DNA of 64,000 nucleotides from positions 176,957 through 240,956 of the forward strand of contig JADDOH010001558.1 in NCBI GenBank assembly GCA_016648135.1, in the 5' to 3' direction. The position numbers and the translations under genes were made by a program. Source of the stretch: Agrypnia vestita. Its lineage: Eukaryota; Arthropoda; Insecta; Trichoptera; Phryganeidae. The notes beneath the pieces are model-generated. The model did no database searches. It saw nothing but the letters and a program-made list of their open reading frames with translations, and was not told where the DNA came from. Below are positions 25,667 through 36,700 of this stretch, in pieces; position 1 is the first letter of the stretch, and the number at the start of each line of letters is the position of its first letter.

Positions 25667-26537
25667 GGGGGAATACCTACCTAGAAATTTCAAAAAAAAT
25701 CGATTTTTAAATTTTTCTTAAAGCTTGAGGTCTTAAGAATGTCTGGTGAAGATTTCAAGCAAAAATTAAAAAAAAAGTTATAGTTATAGCTTTGTTGATT
25801 ACGCGCCGCGCTACACGCAGGTAGTTCCCAGTCGGGCTCTTTCATAATAGAAACGTAAGACCTGTTTTTATTGTGTATGTGAAGAGTGCTCGATGATATG
25901 GGAATTCTAAGCAAGTTCGAGGACTTATATTATGGACCTGGAATCGATGATTTTATATAAGTTGAAAGATTTCGCAATTTATTCATTGCTCAATTTTCAA
26001 ACGCATTTTACTCGAAACCATGTTTTGAAAATCGGTAACCAAAATTTCTCGGCAATCACCGAACCAATCAACTTGAAATTTCTAGTGATATTCTATACAT
26101 AATTATCTAGTCTTTGTCGTAGGATTTTCTTTAAGTGACTTAGTTTTTTTTTATCACCTTAATAAACCTGAATTTTTCCCTAAAAACGCCATTTTAAATT
26201 CGTGCCATTTTGTCAAAAATCTATATTTTCAAAAACCCCTAAGTCAAAGATTAAATTGTAGTGTAAATTTTGATAATCTTTTTGTTTATTTTTTTATTCT
26301 GATAATTACAAATGAAATGGGAGTGGTCATCGTGGAGGACCCTTTTTTGCAGTCTACAAAACCCAAGAATTTTCTGCCAATGTTGAATTTTTTTTATTAA
26401 ATTTTTTTTACGTATTCTTAAAAGTATGTACTTTCATGTAAAAATGATATCAATACCATACATAATTCATATAGATTTTCTTTAAAAAAATTCACAAATA
26501 TTGCCTTTTTTCATGTTTTGTAGGTAGGTATTCCCCC
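25667..26537. mobile_element. 871-bp element with TTAA duplication
   Basis: Ends GGGGGAATACCTACCTA and (other strand) GGGGGAATACCTACCTAC, about 18 bp, flanked by TTAA. No transposase. A distinct family from the other TTAA elements here. Confidence 0.75.
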
Positions 26538-26626
26538 TTAAGTAAGATCTGCATCTTGAATACGCACAAAAAATTAATTATTAAATAATATTAAGGAATT
26601 TGTAATTTATAAGAGCTCCTAATATA

Positions 26627-27125
26627 CAGTGCCTCGTAGTTAGTAGCAAAAACTTTGGGGAGTCTTCTTCATTAAACTTTGAATAGAAAATATTCTTTAT
26701 AATTTGGGAGAAATGTCAACAGTTAAAGAGATAAACGACATCAAAGTTTGCATTTTATTTAAATATTTCTAATGTATCTTCTATAAAACTTGAGTATCGT
26801 AAAATAATTAAATCAAAAATACGAATTCATTTGCCTTGATACAAGTCAAATAAAATGATCAAAACCTCACCAAAAAAAATCTGGGTCAAATATCTGCAAG
26901 GTTTCAACAATTTTATTTAATTTGTATTTGAATTTTTAATACTCAATATAAGTTACTCTTATGATACTTCAATGTTTTACGAAGATAGGTGAGAGATATT
27001 GAAAAAATAAATAAATGCAAACTTTGATATCGCTTATCTCCGTAACTGTCAACACTTCACTCAGAGTGCTAAGAATATTTTCTATTCATTTTTTGAAGTT
27101 TTTTCTATTAGCTATGAGACACCTG
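26627..27125. mobile_element. 499-bp MITE with TA duplication
   Basis: Ends CAGTGCCTCGTAGTTAGTAG and, from the right, CAGGTGTCTCATAGCTAATAG. The interior is almost a palindrome: gtcaacagttaaagagataa at the left is mirrored near 27050. Fragments of this family are scattered in the window (9340, 9666, 47525, 49060, 56520). Confidence 0.75.
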
Positions 27126-28411
27126 TATAGCTAAATAAAATGAGGCAAGACAATATATTATTAAGATAAGACGACCACCGCGGTTTTATTAATCAGGTGC
27201 AAGTTTAGTGTGTAATTGGGGTGGATTTGTTAAAGGGACATTCTATTACAATATTATTTGGTTTACAATAATAAATTTTTGGTGGCAGCGGTCATAAACA
27301 ATAATTAGATAAAAATAAAAATGTTATCAAATACACTGCATATAAAATTAATTAATATAAATTATGATTATATTTTAGCGTAATTTATATATAGATATAA
27401 AGAATCCCATTTATTTATTTATGCCTATTTACTACAGAGTTTGATTGATTAGTTTTGGAATGCTGATTTCTAAACATATTAAATGTAAATTATGAAAATT
27501 AGATGGAAAATAGTATTAGGGAAAAATTTATATGATTTACACAAAATAAAAATAACAATACAACATTGGTTCTTCAACCACCAAATAGAAGAAATAGAAT
27601 AAATATATTTTTTAATGTTTTCTTTTTGCAACATCTTTTCTTGCACCACATGAAAAATGAATCTAATAAAATGAAAATGTCTTACACCAGCTACTTCAAT
27701 AAATTACTTAATTTTCGATTGATTAATTTGAATGGAAACATTATGATAAATCTAAGGAAAATTAATATTTTCCGATAGCCTGTCACAAATAATGAGAGGA
27801 AATTAACCATTTAATTATGGCAACATTTAAGTAAAAAAAAATGTATTTAAAATTTTAATTGATATTGATAATTTTGCTTGATATATTTCATTCAATGTTG
27901 TATGAAGTAAGCATTAAAACATAAAATTAGTGCAAAGAACAGAGGTGTAGAAGAAGAAATTTACATTAAGATGACTTAGTATAAATGAAAAATTGTTACA
28001 AAAATTAATAAAGTGCAACATCTAAATATTTAAATTTACATTTTACTCATTAAAATTATTATTTTTAGTAGGTAGAATTAACATTTTTAGACACCAAACT
28101 AATAATTATTTTTATGAGTTAAAATAAAACATATTTTAGACATCAGAATCTGGCTTTATTTAGAAAAACGTCAAAATGAACAAAACCGACATGCTGGTTT
28201 CCATTCAAACCATAAATATATAATTGTTAATTGAGAATGATAAAGTTTATGGAATGCTTATTTGTATTTAGTTTTATTATGATAATCAAACAATCAAGAA
28301 AATACAAGAGAAGAGAACACATTTTACCTTAGGATCGCAAATGATTATCACACCGTTCAGAATACCTGAGTATAACAAGGAATAAAATAGTGTGTTAAAT
28401 GTGTTTATTAC

Positions 28412-28486
28412 GTGAGAGTTGTTCGAAGCTGGTCTGAGGCTGTGACGGGCTCGGGGGCCTCGGCGGAGAGGATGTCCAGGAAGATT
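28412..28486 (-). CDS. AGO1: AGO1 75-nt symmetric cassette exon (serine/proline-rich)
   Basis: A GC-rich 75-nt block in AT-rich intron, bordered by ttgttatag and gtaata. It takes one base from the preceding exon and gives one to the next, so it can be included or skipped without a frame change. In the AGO1 frame it reads SSWTSSPPRPPSPSQPQTSF followed by EQLS. Joined to MYPVGQ it gives an N-terminus resembling the Gln/Ser/Trp start recalled for fly AGO1. Argonaute N-termini before the N domain are disordered and variable, so no function is assigned. All three frames are open across the exon, so coding statistics alone do not prove it. Confidence 0.7.
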
Positions 28487-29016
28487 CTATAACAACACAT
28501 GACAGGGTGAGAGGACACTGCTCATTTCACCACCACCATGGTCCATCAACAGCAAGCATACGGCGCACTACTCACCACCCATCCATGCTACTAAATACCA
28601 TACTAGGGCATGCTTCTAAACACTTACTTCTTAAACCACAGCACAAATATCTAATGTCAATTGTAGTACTTGAGACATAAGAGAAAAGAACTCACATGGT
28701 AACTGTAATTGAAGACCACACGGAAAAAATATCTGCCGTATAGACATTGAAGTCCATCTTTAGTACATTTTACATAACCATATATATCTTTACAGATTCA
28801 GACTAAAATTTAAAGGTTACATAAAAAACAATGTAATTTTTTTGTATTTAATATTTTATAGTTGTGAAAATTAAGTAAATCAAAAGCATATAATACTCAA
28901 TTGGTCGGGCCCTTCCATACAACAGAAAGGGTATGGAAATCCCAAGAGTATGATCATTCTCTTTTCAATTTTCAAATAAATATATGTGAAAACTTTAACA
29001 GAATAATGATACATGA

Positions 29017-29063
29017 TTATTATTAGAGTATCATGTACAGGGTACATGATACTCTAATAATAA
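29017..29063. repeat. Perfect 22-bp inverted repeat with 3-nt loop
   Basis: ttattattagagtatcatgt+ac, loop agg, then the exact reverse complement. Not a miRNA precursor shape (loop too small, no bulges). Confidence 0.8.
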
Positions 29064-30687
29064 AACATTATAAATGAAGAATATGCCCATTATCCCAATT
29101 ACAAGTGTCTTCGGTACGCTTTAGCAACATGTATTTTTACATTTATGTACATTTTACATGTACATTTACGTGTATAATATATTTAGTGTTTGAATGTAGT
29201 GTGATCATATAAGAATATGTAAATAAATAATTAATAACTGATAATAACTTGTCCCTAACATTTTTTTTCCCCATCCCTCACCATCTAGAGGGTTTTTGTT
29301 GAGCCCACCTTAATCTCGCTCCACTGTCACTTTTCTGTGTTTAATTAATTTTCACTACTACTGTACACGGGCAATGCTTTTATACAAAACAATACTCAAT
29401 GTTCCACAGTTCATGGGCACTGAAAAAGTCAATGGTCCAACAAAACGCGTGGCCGTGTTTTTTCAATGAAAAGTTTACTTTCTCAGATGTTTTTCAATTG
29501 TCATCTGCTAAAGTTTGAAAATGATTAAAGTTCGTCAATGTCCCACAGAGAAAAATTGAAAAATCTTCGCATTAATCGTAATTATTTTGAATGTAATTTG
29601 AATAATCTCAAATTTTTTACAGCGTTAACTTTGTGGTGGGACATTATAATCATTAATTTCCAAAAACTATCAGATCACATTGATTATTTTGTAAATTCAT
29701 AAAAAAAAAACTCTGCAAAGAATTACTAATGGCTATGGCTATCTGGGAGACGAGAATCAACATCCCAGTTTTATTCTGACAACCATTGCGACCATGCACC
29801 GTAAAAATAAATTTATGCCATAATTATGTCTACAGATGCTGGAGATGGCAAAAGTTTTATCAGCCGATGGATGAAACACTCATACATGCATGCACATAAT
29901 ACATAATTTTTATAGAAAATTTCCAGAAATAATGTTATATTTATGCACTTTGATGGGTTGAACTAAGATACAGAATCTTACACATCCAAGGCTAAACTTT
30001 TGTAAATATTGAATAAGAAGCGACCATTATTAGACTCATTAAAAAATTATCATTATTCAAGTTTCACTTATCAAGAGCAAGATCTTCCACATTAGATGTA
30101 AATATTAGGTAAACATCTGAAATAAACAGTGGATGTTAGACAGATGATTGTCTCAAGAGATGAAAAAGTATATGAAAAAGGCATGGTTTAGATTTTTGTG
30201 TCCATGAATGAAACCCTTTAAATTCCATGAGCGTGTTTACGCACTAAATTGTGTACTTGATTACACTCACTTTTTGACCTTGCAGAGACAGGATTTATCA
30301 CAAATTTCAATATTGTTTATTTAAAGTCAATCTGCTGTGCGTAAATAATTCCCTGCATTTTACAGACAATTAATCCATTAGTTTTGTATTTAAACCTGTC
30401 ATTAAAATCCCATGTTAACACCTGGCATTAAAAAGATTAGCTGTGGATGACATAAAAATGTTAAAATAAAAAAATACTGGATGAACACAGAAAATACTTA
30501 AAATCAATAATGTCTAGGTACCCACAGCAAGACCCATTATTGTGATGGAATAATAAATTCAATCACTGTGACTCAATAGAAAAACGACATATCTAAATTT
30601 GCTATAAAATTGCACATAGGAAACGTTTGGGATATTCAAATAAAAATGATAACATTTTACAAAATGGCAAAATATTACATATGTATA

Positions 30688-30715
30688 CACACACACATAT
30701 ATATATATATACACA
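30688..30715. repeat. CA/TA microsatellite
   Basis: Run of acacacacacatatatatat type within the AGO1 intron. Confidence 0.85.
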
Positions 30716-31112
30716 TATAATAATTAATCAACAATAAACATCACCGGCGGTTGTGAGTTTATATTTAAAATTGTCAAACGCAAAATGAAAATAATGTAGG
30801 TTACTGACTTTGTTGCTTATTGATAACCTTAAATAATAATAGCAACTATGTATGCTCCTCGAAGAAGTCAATGTTTTACGGTCCCGCGGTGATTAAATTT
30901 CGCATAGCGTTAATAAGAAGTTACAAAAGTGATAATAATAACAGAAATTTGCATATATATACATCAAACGAAAAGGATTGCCTAATAATATCGCATAAGT
31001 GTTTCAAACAAAGGGCGTTGCAAGCATGTACTACCTATTTTTTGGATATTACCAAACATATTCAAGAAAATTATAACACATCAAAGTACATTTATGTGTG
31101 TAATTTACTTAC

Positions 31113-31131
31113 GTTGCCCTACAGGATACAT
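31113..31131 (-). CDS. AGO1: AGO1 proximal first coding exon (MYPVGQ)
   Basis: Nineteen coding bases, ATG TAT CCT GTA GGG CAA C, followed by a consensus donor gtaagt. The peptide MYPVGQ is the N-terminus I recall for Drosophila and other insect AGO1 proteins. The phase (1) matches both downstream options. Joined to the cassette it reads MYPVGQQSSWTS; joined directly to the exon at 19911 it reads MYPVGQPPPASGS. The exon is far too short for an ORF search, so support rests on recall of the family N-terminus, the donor and the phase. The 5' UTR continues at higher coordinates. Confidence 0.85.
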
Positions 31132-31280
31132 TTTACGAGAAAAATTTAACAATTAAACAAAGAAACGCGATAAAAAACCAACTTTAAACATAAACGTCGG
31201 AAAATAGACAAGAAAACACACACGCCATTTCTCGGACGCCATATGCAACGTCATCACAATGTTGCCAGTACAGTAGAGGT
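31132..31280 (-). promoter_or_regulatory. AGO1: AGO1 5' UTR and presumed proximal promoter, with a 29-codon uORF
   Basis: Sequence directly upstream of the MYPVGQ start. It holds an upstream ORF on the minus strand (ATG at 31242, TAA at 31155-31153) encoding 29 residues and ending 21 nt before the main ATG. A tgacg element (CRE-like half-site) sits just above the uORF. A hAT-like repeat boundary (cagtagaggtggtcgct) begins near 31270, which probably limits the ancestral promoter. The transcription start is not visible, so whether the uORF is in the mRNA is an inference. Confidence 0.4.
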
Positions 31281-33831
31281 GGTCGCTCATGAATGAACTA
31301 TTCTCTTAGAAACGTTCACCGTTCTGAATTAGTGAACTATTCCGATTATTTTCACAACGATTCACTAGATTCAAGGTTTGAAGAATCAAAAATGAATCAC
31401 GTATAGATAAATAAGCGTCCAGCTTTGCGTCCGACGTTTTATTCTTCTAAACAAATTTGAAAAGAACGGATACATTATTCCATGTGCATACTAGTGTATT
31501 TAATTTAATCTCTTCTTTGTTTGTAATGGCGGCTGTACATACTCGCCGAGAGCCTCGGGTGAAATCAGGCGAGAGATTCTCGGCGAGTGTATACATGGTG
31601 AGCCTCTCGCCGACGGCCTCGGACGAGACATGTGAGACGAGGCTGTTCTCACCCGAGGCCCTCGGCAAGAGCTCACCATGTACATTTTCGTTTCATCATT
31701 TGAAATGTGGATAATCGCCAATATGGACAAAGATGCTACTGCTGCTTATAGTATTACTGTATTATATTAATAAATATTTTTAACCAATATCAATTACCAA
31801 CATCACGCCAAAGAAGTATAACTTCTACCGAACGAACATGAGTACACGCTCCTCCATTTTTCAAATACTTTATCGAATACCGAATATAAATATTGATCAA
31901 GTTTAAAAAGTTTGGCAATGTGTTATGTAACGCTGAATGATCATTGATACAAAGAAAAAAATTTTTTTTGGTAATAACCGCAGGGCACCTACATTTTTTA
32001 ATATGTTGCCGAAAACGAATGTATTGTCACGAGAGTCTAAAACAATAGTAAGTATACATTATCAAAGTCTTTCAAACATTTTCTACATGAATGTGGAATT
32101 GAGTAAACTATTTCCGAGTGTTCCAGAAGCAACAGATAATAATAAATACGCAGAGCGTTGTGCTGGAATCAGAATTGTTTTGACAAGGCGCGTGCGCGTT
32201 TAACCAGAGACAAGCCCAGAGAAGATACGTACAAGTGAACTAGTGCAAACCACAGGGAAACGACCTTGCGATAGATAAGAGTAAAGAGAATTTAAAAAGT
32301 ACCTGTGAGGAATATTCTAGTGATAATTAGTACGAATTACAAAATTGGTGTAAATTAAAGAACGGTGCTCCGATTAAATTCGAGTCCAATGCTTTAAGTT
32401 AATTAAGTTAAGTTAAGCAAATGAAATAGTTAATTTCAACTGTTTCATTTGCTTCCCACAGCCAAGATTCCATGATAATATATTTAGAATTATGAAATTT
32501 CATAAATCTAAATAAATCATCCAATATAGCCTTTTACCGATCCCACAATGGGCGTTAGTGATGATATTTTAACCATTGGCAAACTAACCGTCGTTTGAGA
32601 TTTGCATCTGATTGAGTCGATGATCGGCAACTGATTTTTTGCAATTCGACGGGCAATTATTGGTACTAGAAAATAATTATATCTTAGTTATTAATCATCG
32701 ATACAATCAGATGCAAATAACGCACATAACGGTTAAAATAACGGTTTAACCATAAGTTCCTACCTTTTTACAGCTTTCTGCCAAAAAAATTGTCTAATGT
32801 AATCTGAGTAAAACGCTAGGTAACAATTAGTAATGGTATTTTAATCGGTGACACACTAACCGTTATTGATATCTGTATCAATGATTGGCAACAGATTTTT
32901 TCCAATTCGACGGGCAACCATCTATGCTAAACAACAGCTATACGAGTCGTTGAGTATCAAAATATCAGGGGCGTGAAGTAGGAACATCGCAGCATGCCTC
33001 TTACGTAACCATTTGGAAAAAATCAGAATACAACATATATTTCGTAATATTTCTATCACAACTATTATTGTAGTATTTATACATTGATATATCATAAAAA
33101 TCTGTAACATAAATATTTGATTTATATTTTTTTTTCAAAATATACGTTTACAAAAATTCATGCTTCAATGTTTCCACTGCACGCGCCTGCAAGATATACA
33201 CGATCATCTTTTTATTTTAGATTTGAATGTCTGTATATTCTCTAGGCTCAGTATATATAAATAAGATTTGAAACAGTTTTCTTTGATTTGCCAAAAAAAT
33301 AGCTGTTATAAAATAGGGGTTAGGTAGGTTTTGATTTTCAGCAACTCATATTTCACTTACTAATCATCAATACAATCAGATACAAACCTCAAATAACTGT
33401 ACCATGTGTAACCGGTTAAAATAACGGTTTGATTATCACTAATAACAATGAGGATCTATTTGTGTTAGAGATATAGGTAAGAATTTTCTATTAAATTAAC
33501 TTTACTGAATACAATACCAATCGAATTGTTAAAATGGCTATCCGTTCACCAGTTCACTTATATATTTCTATTATTCTACTAACCGCTAATAATTCAATTC
33601 AGATACAAATGACAAAAAACACACTAAAAATAGTTATTTTTAATGAATGGAACGATGAACGAATGCCAAACTGTCTGAAAATTCCTACACTAAATAGCAA
33701 CACTACAGATTTAAAAAGTTCCTTGGTCGGACGAACAAATTCTCCCTCCAAAGATAAAAACATATTTGATTTGAGGATGAGCGGATATATCGTGATTCAT
33801 TATAGTTGCACAGATTTCAATCCTCCCGTTA
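31281..33831. other. AGO1 upstream region: hAT-like fragment, palindromes and MITE remnants
   Basis: No coding exon recognised. 31272-31410 resembles a hAT end (ggtggtcgctcatgaatgaa, repeated gaacg words). 31537-31684 is palindromic. 32555-33450 contains three related fragments with taacggttaaaataacggtt and aatcagatgcaaat. Short ORFs at 31937 and 33534 overlap these repeats. Confidence 0.45.
31537..31684. repeat. Two adjacent GC-rich palindromes
   Basis: Unit one: tactcgccgagag .. ctcggcgagtgta (31537-31592). Unit two: acatggtgagcctctcgccg .. cgaggccctcggcaagagct (31591-31684). Both are built on the word CTCGCCGA. Probably small foldback elements. Confidence 0.6.
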
Positions 33832-36116
33832 TAGTCCAGGGGCCAGAGGTACTTGAGTATGCAAAATCCGAGGACCGCATTCTGAAAATTGATTCTAGTT
33901 CAGAAAAGCCTATAGATTAACAATCTGAATGTTGCCAGAAGCCCAGGTGGTCCCATTTTTTTATACCCCCCCCCCTCACCCTCTGCGCAGCAAGTAAATC
34001 GATTGGTACAAGCTATTGAGCTATTTTAATGATTATATGAGTGTCACTAGTTGTTTTTTTTTTAATAGTTAAAGGTATTAATAGGTTGTCAAATAAAATT
34101 AAAATAGAAATTATTGATTAAAAATCATAAATTATTGTTAAAAATATATTTAATGATAAAAACAAATTTAATGATATAGTCCAGGCGCCAGAGGTACTCG
34201 AGCTAATTTATGATTATATTAGTGTAATTAGTTGTTTTTTTTTTTTAATAATTTAAGTTATAAATAGGTTGTCATAATTAAAGTAGAAATTATCAATAAA
34301 AAATCATAAATTGTTCTAAAAAAATTAATAAATGAGAAAAGGCAAATTTAAAGATACATACATGAAAAAATGCAAATAATTACTTATTCCGTTTTCCGGC
34401 TACTGTACCTCAGAGAATGAAGAACTCCGTAATTTGAAACATGTTGTTGGATCATCAAACCCTCCACAAACATACATTTCACAGTCTTCCTTTACTTGTA
34501 AATATTTAGGAGCAGAAGTACAGAGAAATCGAACAAGAAAATATTTGTTTTCAGTACTAAAGAGGAAATGCTCAAGAGGAAATTCTAAGCAGATTCAAGG
34601 ATGTTTTGTCATATCTTTCATGCAGTAAGAGTTCAATGTGCCCATATTAGAATTCTCAACTCTGATACAGATGTTTTAATTCTGGGTATTTATTTTTGGA
34701 ATAAACTAGCAAGCCTAGGTTGTCTTGGTCTATGGTTCCACGATTCTTATAAGAAGAAACATTACTCAGGATGCCATTTGGCTGCTCAATCCCTTGGCGA
34801 AAATATTTGTCGTATTTTACCAGCATTACATTCTGTAAGTGGTTGCGATACAACTATAGATTACGCACAAAAAAAATTGTTTAAATGCTGCATCGTTGGA
34901 TTTTATACAAAAAGCTCTAGCATCTTTGGGAAATTTATATCTAAGTATTGATCAATTGAAAGAGTTAGAAACTGTCTGCACCTATCTCTTTAAAAAAAAA
35001 ACAATTAAGTGCTGATTAGCTCCTCATTCTTTGATTTTAATTGTTTTTCACAAAATTGATTTCACAAAAAAATGGATTTGATTTAAATTTAATGAAAATC
35101 ATGTGCACATCTGATGCTTTGCATTTACATTTGTTAAGAGCTGTACAAACATATTTGTGGATAAATGCCGATCAAACTCAGCTTCAGACAATTGATTATA
35201 ATTTATTTGGATATGAAGAGAGAAAAGGTAACCTATACCCACGACAAATGACAAAGCGACCATTTCCGGAGTCTTTGATTCAGCCTTGTAAATGTGCAGC
35301 GTTGGCTACGATGGCTTGTAATTGAAAAAAATCTAAATTAACTTGTATTTCATCGTGCAAGTGTATAAACAATAATTGTAAAAATATTAATAAGTAATTA
35401 TTTGCATTTTTTCATGTATGTATCTTTCAATTTGTTTTTTCTCATTGATTAATTTTTTTAAACTATTTATGATTTTTTATTGATAATTTCTATTTTAATT
35501 ATGACAATCTATTTATAACTTAAATTATTAAAAAAAACAACTAATAACATTAATATAATCATTAAAATAGCTCAATACCTCTGGCGCCTGGACTATATCA
35601 TTAAATTTGTTTTTATCATTAAATAATTTTTTTAACAATAATTTATGATTTCTAATCAATAATTTATATTTTAACTTTATTAGACAACCTATTAATACCT
35701 TTAATTATTAAAAAAACAACTAATGACATTAATATAATCATAAATTAGCTCAAGTACCTCTGGCGCCTGGACTATATCATTAAATTTGTTTTTATCATTA
35801 AATATTTTTTTTAACAATAATTTATGATTTTTCATCAATAATGTCTATTTTAATTTTATTTGACAACCTATAAATACCTATAATTATTAAAAAAAAAAAC
35901 AACTAATGACACAAATAATCATTAGAATAGCTCAATAGCTTGTACTCAATCGATTTACTTGCTGCGTGGAGGGAAGGGGGGAGTATAAAAAAATGGACCA
36001 CCTGGGCTTCTGGCAACTTTCAGATTGTTAATCTATAGGCTTTTCTGAACTAGAATCAATTGTCAGAATGCGGTCCTCGGATTTTGCATACTCAAGTACC
36101 TCTGGCCCCTGGACTA
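33832..36116 (+). mobile_element. 2.3-kb element with compound long inverted ends and a broken nuclease-like/CXC ORF
   Basis: Outer ends TAGTCCAGGGGCCAGAGGTA in inverted orientation, flanked by TTA on both sides. The left arm (33832-34385) has two subunits and the right arm (35390-36116) three; each starts at a tagtccaggCGCCagaggta or GGGCC variant, about 185 bp apart. The core (34386-35390) codes on the plus strand: LNSDTDVLILGIYFW, WFHDSYKKKHYSGCHLAAQS, LPALHSVSGCDTT, then INADQTQLQTIDYNLFGYEE and a cysteine tail PCKC..KKSKLTCISSCKC. DTDVLIL and GCDTT are recalled from XPG/PIN-like nuclease domains, the tail from tesmin-type CXC motifs. Frameshifts near 34620 and 34885 and a stop at 35323 break it. 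Confidence 0.7.
34434..35395 (+). pseudogene. Broken XPG/PIN-like + cysteine-tail ORF of the long-TIR element
   Basis: Three overlapping open frames (34434-34628, 34601-34951, 35041-35325) plus a read-on past the TGA at 35323 reconstitute fragments of one reading path. Visible marks are the acid motif SDTDVLIL, the ALHSVSGCDTT motif and the C-terminal CKC..CKCINNNCKN pattern. No start region is clear. Function in the element is unknown; it may be the enzyme or a captured accessory gene. Confidence 0.55.
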
Positions 36117-36443
36117 TTAGCATCGGCGGCAACTGGATTCTGAACCTATCTTTAATTTTGTGTAAATAAATTCCCCATCTCTCCGTCAGAAATATTTTTG
36201 GTGGACAAATGAATATGATTGAAAGTGAACAGTTTACTCGAATGAACGACACGATTAACAATAGTTCAGTCACTGAGAGAAACTACGCATCACTAATAAA
36301 AATAACGTGTACATATTTATATATGGCAATGACACATCAGAAATAAACCGATTTCAAGGAAATTAGAGGAAACAGCATTTCTTGTTCCCGGGAAATAGCA
36401 AAAAGTTTCGTAATCCTGGCAACACTCAATTACGCTCGTAAAC

Positions 36444-36455
36444 TGTGCATGCGCA
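36444..36455 (+). promoter_or_regulatory. NRF-1/EWG-like palindrome in the mRpL53 promoter
   Basis: TGTGCATGCGCA lies 13 bp before the mRpL53 ATG. It differs at one position from the TGCGCATGCGCA site of NRF-1 (Erect wing in flies), a known activator of nuclear genes for mitochondrial proteins. The position suits the role of mRpL53. It is a single site near the ATG; binding is inferred. Confidence 0.4.
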
Positions 36456-36468
36456 AAAATAACTGAAA

Positions 36469-36614
36469 ATGTCCATACCTTTCAGCGGTTCCCGGACTCG
36501 TTCGGCTGGAATTTATTCTGCGATAGCAAAGCAATTAAAATCCGTCAACTTTAAAGCTGTGCAACGAATAACTGTCAAATTTGATCCTTTCCACGATAAT
36601 GTCGCTCATACAAG
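36469..36614 (+). CDS. mRpL53: mRpL53 exon 1 (mitochondrial ribosomal protein L53)
   Basis: The ATG at 36469 begins MSIPFSGSRTRSAGIYSAIA, followed by KQLKSVNFKAVQRITVKFDP, and ends FHDNVAHTR. The L..VKxxxVxFxPFxxNVxxTR pattern matches the mitochondrial large-subunit protein mL53, which folds like thioredoxin. The exon is 146 nt, phase 2, donor AG|gtaggt. No earlier in-frame ATG is apparent. The 2.19-kb intron that follows contains, on the opposite strand, the possible distal AGO1 start exon. Confidence 0.93.
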
Positions 36615-36700
36615 GTAGGTGACAGTAGAATAGGAATGGTGTTTTTCGTGTCGAATATTACGTCGGTTTTGGCAAGAAATATCTCGATTGATCTACTCAC

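Larger units (their letters stand above)
19912..28411. other. Large 5' AGO1 intron (exon 2 to cassette)
   Basis: 8.5 kb. Contains the IS630-like element (21477-23218), the TTAA element (25667-26537) and the TA-flanked MITE (26627-27125). The stretches 19912-21476, 23219-25666 and 27126-28411 are AT-rich with only short ORFs, and I see nothing conserved in them. Confidence 0.6.
28487..31112. other. AGO1 intron between start exon and cassette
   Basis: 2.6-kb AT-rich intron. Holds a perfect 22-bp hairpin (29017-29063) and a CA/TA microsatellite (30688-30715). The 109-codon plus-strand ORF at 30820-31149 overlaps the AGO1 start exon and is AT-driven; it is not called. Confidence 0.55.

Noticed and set aside
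29017..29063. A microRNA precursor
   Set aside because: Three-base loop, no mismatches and too short a stem for Drosha/Dicer substrates.
30820..31149. 109-codon plus-strand ORF
   Set aside because: AT-rich, no recognisable motifs, and it overlaps the AGO1 start exon antisense.
31153..31242. Alternative AGO1 N-terminus starting MASEKW
   Set aside because: The frame stops before the AGO1 ATG and has no donor; kept only as a uORF.
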